The translations under genes and the position numbers were made by a program. The notes under the pieces were generated by a model that was not told where the DNA came from, ran no database searches, and saw nothing but the letters and a program-made list of their open reading frames with translations. From Delphinus delphis (taxonomy: Eukaryota > Chordata > Mammalia > Artiodactyla > Delphinidae), in contig NC_082688.1 in the NCBI RefSeq assembly GCF_949987515.2, positions 71,614,731 to 71,678,730 of the forward strand: a stretch of 64,000 bases of DNA, written 5' to 3'. Below are positions 61,741 through 64,000 of the stretch, one piece after another. How positions within the stretch are numbered: the first letter of the stretch is position 1; each line of letters starts with the position of its first letter.

Positions 61741-61798
61741 AGAACTGTGTGTGTGTGTAAGAACTGTGTGTGTGTGTACGAACTGTGTGATGTGTGTA
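61741..61798 (+). repeat. 19-bp tandem repeat, three units
   Basis: Two identical 19-bp units (61741-61759 and 61760-61778, agaactgtgtgtgtgtgta) are followed by a 20-bp variant at 61779-61798 (cgaactgtgtgatgtgtgta). A GT core is embedded in each. Confidence 0.9.
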
Positions 61799-62344
61799 AG
61801 ACCCTGCACTGGCCTCTTTAGGAATAGGTACCTATAATTACAGTCATGTTATATAGGGTTCTAGATGGGATTTGTGATTTCTTCAAGAGAAACTGCATGA
61901 AAAAACTGAACCATGTATAACATACATAAACAGAAGTTATTAGAATATAACCCCTTAAAAATTTTATTCTCTACTCTTACGGCTTGAGATGAATGTATAA
62001 TAACTAGTGGTATGAAATCCCCTGTAACCAAAGTTTACTAAAATCCTAGTCAAGAAATCAGTATCCAAACACATACAGGTAAATATAAACTATATGACTG
62101 ACAAGTCTCTTACAGTTCTGATTCTATACTGACCAGACTCAACTTCAAAATCAGTGACATTGAATACAGGAAGAGATGTATTTACCGGATGCTACAGGTA
62201 CGTTTCAAAATTAGGCTTCTACTTAAAGACAAGTAGATGAATCAGAGAAATGTATAGGGTCAGCAAAACGACTAACATTAACCTGAGTCCCATTTCCTTT
62301 CTTCCTTCCAACTTTTGCTAATGTGTCTGCTCCCTATTCTGCAG

Positions 62345-62446
62345 ATGCTGTCCGTTAGAAATAAGACTTCTACACTCATCATCGATGATGTGACTGCCAC
62401 AGAGAAAATCCAGGCCAGTTACAATGCATGGTACAAAGCTATCTAA
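62345..62446 (+). other. Exon-like open segment after a good acceptor (unproven)
   Basis: A branch-point-like 'tgctaat' around 62317-62323 and the pyrimidine-rich 'tgctccctattctgcag' precede 62345. The next 33 codons are open from ATG to TAA (62444-62446). No clear donor site and no recognised peptide, so it would have to be a terminal exon if real. Confidence 0.2.
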
Positions 62447-62859
62447 AACACAAGTGTAGGCGTTTCAGCTTGGGTCTTATCTCATTTGAAATTGAAATAT
62501 GTTTGCAGTGCTTGAATGTGGGAAGATTAATTATCACCTCTGTTTCAAAATAAGCAGCAGTAGAAACCCATCACATGAAAATGTGGAAGTGACATTGTTG
62601 ACAGCTAAAAAGAGAGGTTTTCAGCTGGAAAAGTGTGCAAACAGAAACAAATACATTCATATTTCTCATCTGCAGTCAAACAAAAAACGTGCTTGATACT
62701 GGTGAGCTTGCCTCAGAAAGCCAGGGCCCCATTTTAGTTAGCACACTAAATGCAGCAAGATGAACCATGGAGTTTTGCCTCCCAATTATGTCAATGATCT
62801 TACATTTCCAAAGTCAGGCAGCTCTCATTTTTGTTTTTCCCCACTAAGAGAGGGGAAAA

Positions 62860-63070
62860 CCTGCAAAGGCTCACCACTGACTAACAATGTGGCCTTAGGC
62901 AAAGCAATTGAGCTCTCTAAGCCTCAGTTCCCCTGTCTATAAAATGGACATACTAAGTACATGCTTAACTCATAGAGTGGATGTGAGTCTATCGTGTATT
63001 GGTACAAACAATTAGGATAATATCTGGCATGCAGTAAGAGCTCAATAACTGTTAGCTACTGCTACTGCAG
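62860..63070 (+). repeat. MIR SINE relic
   Basis: 'gtggccttaggcaaagcaat', 'ctaagcctcagttcccctgt', 'ctataaaatggacatactaa', then 'gcagtaagagctcaataact', all in MIR sense order. Confidence 0.85.
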
Positions 63071-64000
63071 TTATTCCACTACCTTAATACAACGAAAACA
63101 AAAATTCTTCCTTCCTGTCTGAATGCAGCTCTATCTCAAGTAGTAAAGGTATTATCCTTTCTTCTTAAACTTCATTGATTATAGGAGATCATTTTGATGC
63201 TTCATTCTGGAAAGATACTTCTTTTTGTTTTGTTTTAAATGTCATGTCAGGACCCCCATAGTTAATATCAGGTCTTTAAGAAAAGTCTCTTGGGTCATTT
63301 GAGCACTGGCATTGTGAAGCCCAGGTCTCCTTACGGATCTCTTTTGTTAATAGGAAAGTTTGAAGTTAGTTAAGTCTGCTGTCTGTACCATTAAGATAAA
63401 AATATGAAAATGGTATAAATTCAAATCATTTGGCTCCCTCCCCCATCTCTATTTCTTTCAATTTACGTTGCACAATGACATAAAGTACCACCTTTGGAGG
63501 TGAGCCTGCCTCGTGGTTAATCATCCCCATACGTGCTAAAATACCCCACACTATAATTTAACGTGAAGAACAGCTCCGGGTTGTGTTGAAACTGTCATGA
63601 CTCACAGAAATCTACTAATTTTGTCCTATTCACCTTCATTCTACAACTTTGCAAGAATTTCTGCCAACATCGGCGGGGGTGGAGAGAGTGGGGGAAAAAA
63701 AAAAGAAAAAAAGAAGCTCTTTGTAAAATGGCACCTCGAGTCTATCCCATTGATAGTGTCTTCCTGAATCCCCAGGCAAGCTCTTCCCGAGCTACTCTAA
63801 GCCCTCCAGAGACAATTTCTCTTACGAAAGTGAAGCTTCCTTCTATCAGGCTCTCACATCTCCAACAACGGTAATCATTCCTGAAGCTGGAAGTGTTGTC
63901 TGCTCTCTTGATGTTGCTGGTTCTACAAGATGCAAACGAAGCCAGCTTGATTGTTTTAGGTCTGGATGAGTCTGGAGAGTATAGAGAAACATTTTAAAAG
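63071..64000. other. Unique stretch to the window end
   Basis: No recognised repeat or frame of note. 63670-63715 has a G-rich then A-rich run. Toward 63720-64000 the sequence is less AT-rich than average, but no start, splice or promoter signature is convincing. Confidence 0.45.

Larger units (their letters stand above)
60846..62859. other. Mostly unique stretch
   Basis: AT-rich. Holds the short tandem repeat at 61741-61798 and an acceptor-like site at 62345. A 100-codon minus-strand frame at 61362-61664 has no recognised domain. Confidence 0.5.

Noticed and set aside
61741..61798. Possible CRISPR-like direct repeats
   Set aside because: Three contiguous units without spacers in a mammalian genome: a simple tandem repeat.

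Overview
The window is mammalian nuclear DNA, almost certainly from a whale or dolphin. Nine copies of a tRNA-derived SINE of the CHR family (the cetacean/hippo/ruminant lineage) carry the head 'cttccctggtggcgcagtgg', and seven are the short, young CHR-2-like form typical of cetaceans. I see no ruminant Bov-tA and no BovB, which argues against cattle, sheep or deer. The order-level call is inference from these repeats; the species cannot be read from the window.

No functional protein-coding gene, rRNA or canonical tRNA gene could be supported. Nearly all long reading frames lie inside L1 or SINE copies. The window looks like intergenic or deep intronic DNA, AT-rich and without a CpG island.

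Layout. 0-6 kb: unique AT-rich DNA with two MIRs and an MLT1 LTR; a 42-nt exon-like segment lies at 2749-2790. 5.8-26 kb: an antisense MLT1 LTR, an old L1 split by a SINE, L2 and MIR relics, SINEs at 6.9, 13.4, 16.7, 17.3 and 24.5 kb, a 150-bp polypurine tract at 14.7 kb, and two neighbouring LTR relics at 22.1-23.3 kb. 26-32 kb: a sense-strand L1 with 5'UTR, ORF1, ORF2 and 3'UTR, broken by stops, frameshifts and a deletion, with a SINE at its left edge. 32-42 kb: mostly unique DNA with MIR, L2, hAT and L1M relics. 42.1-48.5 kb: an antisense L1 reaching the 5' end, missing two blocks of its reverse transcriptase and carrying a SINE. 48.6-50.8 kb: a Tigger (pogo-type) deletion derivative, an L1M 3' end and an end-to-end MER1/Charlie-type hAT element. 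51-56 kb: mostly unique DNA, including a 174-codon unassigned reading frame. 56.3-57.7 kb: a 5'-truncated L1 with a SINE inside it. 57.7-64 kb: a long CHR SINE, L2, MIR relics and unique DNA with one good splice-acceptor-like site at 62345.

The main content is a readable insertion history: matching target-site duplications, SINEs nested in L1s, and one 12-bp target reused by an L1 and then a SINE. No undescribed multi-gene system is visible. The most checkable leads are the exon-like segments, the 174-codon frame, the Tigger derivative that keeps its DNA-binding N-terminus, and the inverted L1 pair.
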